Assembly: GCF_030272615.1 (NCBI RefSeq)
Contig: NC_081407.1
Coordinates: 262,554,574-262,618,573, forward strand
Direction of reading: 5' to 3'
Source: Cryptomeria japonica
Taxonomy: Eukaryota; Streptophyta; Pinopsida; Cupressales; Cupressaceae
Length of the DNA: 64,000 nt
Shown: one piece after another, positions 59,490 to 64,000 of the stretch
Layout of the letters: each line of letters begins with the position of its first letter
Position numbering within the stretch: the stretch's first letter is position 1
The notes under the pieces: model-generated
Database searches by the model: none
What the model saw: the letters and a program-made list of their open reading frames with translations, nothing else
Told to the model about the DNA's origin: nothing
Translations under genes and position numbers: made by a program

Positions 59490-60860
59490 AGAAACTTTCC
59501 TACCTCCCTTAAGGCTTCCATGTTTACCACATTGGCTTCTGAAAATGATCTCTATTCTTTTTTACCTCATGCTAATGAAATTTCTTTGCATTTATTGGGG
59601 ATTGTGAGTGCTCAGTTAAGGTGAAGTCATGTTCTCTTCCTAGGAGTGATAAGGGTTCGTGGAGATACTATGAAAGACTCAGATCTCTCTCTTCTTCATG
59701 TTGATGTAGCCAACTTATAACAAAAAATACACCATTAACAAAGAAGAAGGACACAAAATTACAAGAAACTCCAGAAATTAGATTGACAACTCTTCATTAT
59801 TATCCAACCATTCTAGTACTATAATAAAAAATAGGCATATTTTAACTACAATCCAAAAATTATTATTCATCAAATCACTACACGGATCACATGTATGAAA
59901 TAAAAGATAATGAAAATATAAATCTACAAAATCCTAAAAAAACACTAAAAGCCCAATTTGAGGCCTCAGATGATGAAGGAATTTGGCTCCAGAAACATGT
60001 TGAGATTTGGTCCAATTGAATAGATTTGATTGGCATCTTTTTGAACTCTTTGAGACACTTCTCCATGTAAAATTTTAGCCTGAATGAGCAATTGAGTCAA
60101 AAGTTATGATCTTCAAAAGTCCTCACATCAGATGGATTATTGTCTCTAAACTTGAGGGTGGTGGCTAGTGTGCCTTCTTCTAGTCCAATTTCTACTCTTT
60201 TTAAGAGGTCGATTCTCCTAGAGGCTACTCAAGTTGACAAGGTTGGTGTTAACTCAATTAGGGGCCCTACTATTGTGTACAAGGTTATGGATGCAATTGT
60301 TAGCAATGTTTCTAAACCTCATGAGACTTATACACCCTTGAGTAAAGTACATGAGTGTAGTGTTAGGGATGTTTCTATTCTTACTATTCTTGATGAGTGG
60401 ATGGAAAGATATTTTGTAGGTTTTCATTATACACTTATTGGGAGATTCTTTGGTCAAAGACCAAAAATTGAGTTTATTCATATTTGGGCATTTGAATGTT
60501 GTCCTAATATAGGCCTTATTCATGTTATGACCTTGATGAATGGATTTCTCTTATTCTCCTTCTATTCTTGATCAAGGATTACAACAAATTTCTTCAGGAG
60601 GTCCTTGGTTTCTAAGACATTTCTTCATTTAAAAAGATTGCGTATTTGATTCCATGCTACTAAAATTAACATGGTTCCTATGTGGGTTTGTTTCATTGAT
60701 CTCCCTTTGGTGTTATACGATGAAAGTATCATTCATGATATTTTAATGCTATTGGATAGTTTAAATACATTGCTGATGTCACAAATTCTAGAACAAGGTA
60801 TTTTTGATAATTTTTGTGTTTGTATTGAAACTATTTTAGACTGTAGTTTGTTTTGTTGAG
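59490..60860 (+). pseudogene. Degenerate DUF4283-type ORF, probably from a LINE or related element
   Basis: A 144-codon frame from 60140 contains IGRFFGQRPKIEFIHIWAF and MTLMNGFLLFSF, the first half of the DUF4283 fold found in plant LINE-associated and zinc-knuckle proteins. After a frameshift near 60,570 the second half continues in another frame (MVPMWVCFIDLPLVLYDES at about 60,671-60,727, then a Phe/Cys-rich end). An upstream stretch at 59,490-59,720 may belong to the same coding relic. No RT or endonuclease is present, so the parent element is inferred. Confidence 0.5.
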
Positions 60861-63800
60861 CACTTTTGATTATCACATTTTGATAGTAGACCATGATTAT
60901 GCCATGGATGGATAGATGCTATTTACTAGTTAAATCATTATATACCTTTATGTTGGTAAACATATGATTGAGACCTTGTGATAATTATGTGTGTGTTATC
61001 ATTGCTATGATGGATACATCTATGGACAATGAGTACCTTGATTACTATTAGTGTGTACATTCATGAGTGCATTGCAACAAGATTATTAGAGTGTTTTCAT
61101 TTCCTTGTGGATTATGATGTCCAAATTATGTGTTGGTCTCTTATAAGGTGGATTAGTAGTAGTAATTTGATGTTACATGAAATTTCATTATCTTGATGAA
61201 ATACACATTCCTTGCTCATTTAATTACACTTTGATGATATTGTATGTTATTGTTTATTTCAATTATGATGAGATGCATACAAGCATATGTTTTAAAGAAT
61301 TGGATGATGTGATTTTAAGTGGTATACACTATGTTATGGTTATATATTATTTTTGTTTGATATATTAACATGTGTGTGAGTGTGCAAACATTTATTCCAT
61401 AGGCCATGGAATTCAGAGACTAACCAAGAACCCCATGTGAACAAAGTAAATCCAAGGGGTTGTCTAATTGGAGGGGAAATACTTCATTCATGTTGTCGAA
61501 TTATGTTTGTAATGTGATTCTTGCATGAGTGTTATTAAGTTTCCTATGAGTTCATTTGTGATAAGAAAGTGAGTCATTTCCTTGTAATGGTGTGAGTTGT
61601 CTCTTTAATATTGTCAAGGTGTACATGTGTGTGTGTCATTATGTGCCAAGTGTCTTAGCATGTGCAAGTCTTGTGAGTGTCTAATGTGTTATGGATTGTA
61701 TAAATATCTTGTCCAAAGAACTAAAAATGTAATATCACCTCAACAAGCAAAGTGTTCCTTTAATATAGGAGGTTATGCCACCTCTTTGTCATATGAACCC
61801 GTAGGTGATTTTTGGAAATACTTTTTGATGCAGAGGTCCCACTACTGGTATAGGATAGGTTCTTCTAATCCAAGAACACACCAAGGACGCTAGGAATCAC
61901 ACAACACTCTTAGGTGTTAAGGAATATCTATTTGACAAGTTCCACGTCCCTTTCTTCCAAACAAAAAAAACTACCGGTACAAGATCTCTTTCATTGACCG
62001 GTATAAGGTCTCTATGGTCAACAATAGTTTGGTCCCTCCTCCAATGCAAAAATGACTATTTAAGGTTTGATTTGGAGTCCCCTAGCTCAAGGAGACCTCC
62101 TTCAATCATTGGATTCAGGTTCCCTCTACCAGTTTGGGTAACTTCTGCAATAAGGCCTAAAAACCTTGTAGCCCTACCAAACCGGTTTTCCACACTTAAC
62201 TCTTTATTTCTCCAAAATACCAGACAAAAAATCCCAGATTTGGGTACCCTTTTTGGAGTTACTAAATATATCCTAAGATTTCTTACCGGTAGGGAACACA
62301 TGAATCCAAACCCTACTTTGGTTAGGAGACTGATCTAGCCCAATTAGGCCTATTTTACAAAGGAGTGTGTAGATACAGACCTTAACTCACCAAAAAAACT
62401 CAAGGAATAATCTTAAGCCATTTAAAATACACCAATTCCTAAGTCTTAGGCCATTATTAGACCTTTAACCCCTAATGTGAGACCTGTTTGCTTACACTTG
62501 CCGGTGGCCACATGGAGTTGCCCACCTTAATGCATCAAACCCTCACCTCCAACTAGTCCTAACCTACAAAAGGCCTTTAAAATCAGAAAATAAATTGGCC
62601 ATAGTTTCATCCCCTCCACCATTGTGAACCACCAATGAAGGATCAACAAGGTAAGGGCATTTCTTTGCAAAACCCTAGACAAAACTGTCAAATGTAGAAC
62701 ACTTTCATAAATTTGCCGATTTCTTCCTTGTCTTGGCGAATGAGGACCTTAGACTTGATGCATCTAAAAGGTGATTGGCCACTCTAACACATCCCACTAG
62801 TTTCCTAATTCAAAAATGATCGTACAGTACGGTACACCATGTAGAATAACGGGATTGCGGGAAATTCTCAAAAATATATTACTTCAATGATGACAAAAGT
62901 TTACAAAGTCATTCTCTCCTCCCCATTCTCTTCTCCCAATTATGATTGGGGATGAAATTTTATATCTTCCTCAATGTTTATCAACCACCTTTTGAACCGA
63001 GGTGACCATTCGAAGGAAGTTTCTATTTGCAACCAAAAGTTGTCATTAAAAGTTGTCAAGTTTGAGCAACTTTTGACATATGTTAAATCCAACTACCTGG
63101 AGGTCCTTCAACATGTCATAAACCTTCCTAAGACATCTCCAATACATAAACACATAGAAAAATACTCAACCAAATACCCCTAGGCCCATATGCCCATGGT
63201 GGCTTATCAATTTGCCAAATCCATGTCATTGAGTAACAAGGTGGGGTTTATTACAAACAAATCAAACATCAAACAAACAAGACTACTCTATTACATAGAT
63301 TGAAAGGTCACATTATCATGTGTGTCCTTTATCCTTTATTTATCTTATTATCTTAGTCATGAGGTGCTCCTGCACCACTTTTGAAAGGTCAAATGGACCT
63401 TGGGATGTGTAGCTTTGTTGTTTTTAAGTACCCATATAGTGTACCTATCGGTTGGGAACCTAACCAATACCAAAAGTTACTTTTTTGGACAAGATAAGTC
63501 CTTTCAAAATTGTCCTTTTTGTATAGTGGGCAAATTTGTAGCTTGGTATGGGTAGTGTCATAGTCATTACAAGTAGTAGTGGGGCAGAGTAATTAATCAA
63601 ATTCCTCCTTACACTTGCATAAGTAACTTCCTAAGTACAACTTTATTTCTCCCAAAACTTCCAGTTTAGGATAGTTGCAACCCTTGGGGAAGAGGAAATG
63701 CAAAATAAAGGAGAAGGTGACATTTGCCACCTTTCCCTAAGGTAGAATTAAAAAAAAAAAGAAGAGAGATGCTTAAGGAGGGAGATTAGAGAGAAAAGGA

Positions 63801-64000
63801 GGAGGCTTCTATTTATTTTGAGGAGTCTAAAACTCTACTTGTTTGGGTGGTATTGGGGGAGAAGGAGGATCTATAGTCTTGTTGCTACACATTTACTGCT
63901 CATAGTGAAGGTAGGTGGCCTTAACTTCTTGTCAATTTAATGTTGTAGCTATGTAACAATATGTAAATGTTTAGTGGGCATACATGCATATGTGCTCTTG
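60861..64000. other. Intergenic sequence without recognisable features
   Basis: No ORF with convincing composition and no LTR pair. ACCGGT-containing strings near 61,970-62,290 resemble those in the Copia LTRs and extra-ORF region of element E but do not align over length. Confidence 0.4.

Noticed and set aside
61627-62338. ORFs of 88 and 114 codons
   Set aside because: Composition is unlike coding sequence, no domain, and embedded in repeat-like ACCGGT-containing sequence.

Overview
This window looks like intergenic DNA from a large, retrotransposon-filled seed-plant genome. A conifer or other gymnosperm is most likely, but the species cannot be named from the sequence. The evidence is AT-rich sequence, nested long LTR retrotransposons typical of plants (Ty3/Gypsy Tat-Ogre type, a Ty3/Gypsy chromovirus, Ty1/Copia with the initiator-Met primer site), a captured plant mobile domain gene, and almost no convincing host gene. 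No rRNA, tRNA or CRISPR array was seen.

Layout. 0-4.5 kb: a large plus-strand ORF of unknown family with in-frame stops, then an LTR-like tail. 4.5-9.1 kb: minus-strand Copia-like element E, with an unknown extra ORF, a coiled-coil/zinc-knuckle gag, a primer site and part of its 5' LTR. 9.09-32.68 kb: element A, a 23.6-kb Tat/Ogre-type element inserted into E's LTR (TSD CCTAG). A has LTRs, a leader with CpG-rich octamer arrays, a small ORF1, gag, protease/G-patch, RT-RNase H-integrase, and then an antisense, apparently spliced plant mobile domain gene with its own TATA box. An inverted half-element B (LTR, leader, ORF1, partial gag) splits A's pol at 16.65-22.76 kb. 32.7-33.4 kb: rest of E's LTR. 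33.4-34.0 kb and 47.3-48.9 kb: probable 3' end of an older element G, split by C. 34.0-47.3 kb: element C, a deleted minus-strand Copia (TSD ATTTG), whose left LTR carries element D, a complete plus-strand chromovirus (34.57-42.42 kb, TSD TCTTA). 49-55.5 kb: satellites, short tandem repeats and a few possible exons. 55.5-57.0 kb: a decayed Copia LTR (F). 59.5-60.9 kb: a decayed DUF4283-type ORF. The remainder shows nothing recognisable.

Most promising: (1) element A's antisense plant mobile domain gene has a TATA box, a 25-codon first exon, a GTAAGT donor, a 1.04-kb intron and a phase-compatible second exon. (2) A strict ~20-bp-period array of the octamer TAGCGCAT (conserved core, variable ~12-bp spacer) lies in the 5' region of both the sense transcript and the antisense gene, each time in the same orientation relative to the downstream ORF, and traces occur in the relative B. 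(3) A ~128-residue ORF1 upstream of gag is conserved between A and B. (4) A has 22 in-frame stops but only two frameshifts, although its LTRs differ by only about 1.6%; the stops are all explicable as C-to-T (or G-to-A) changes.
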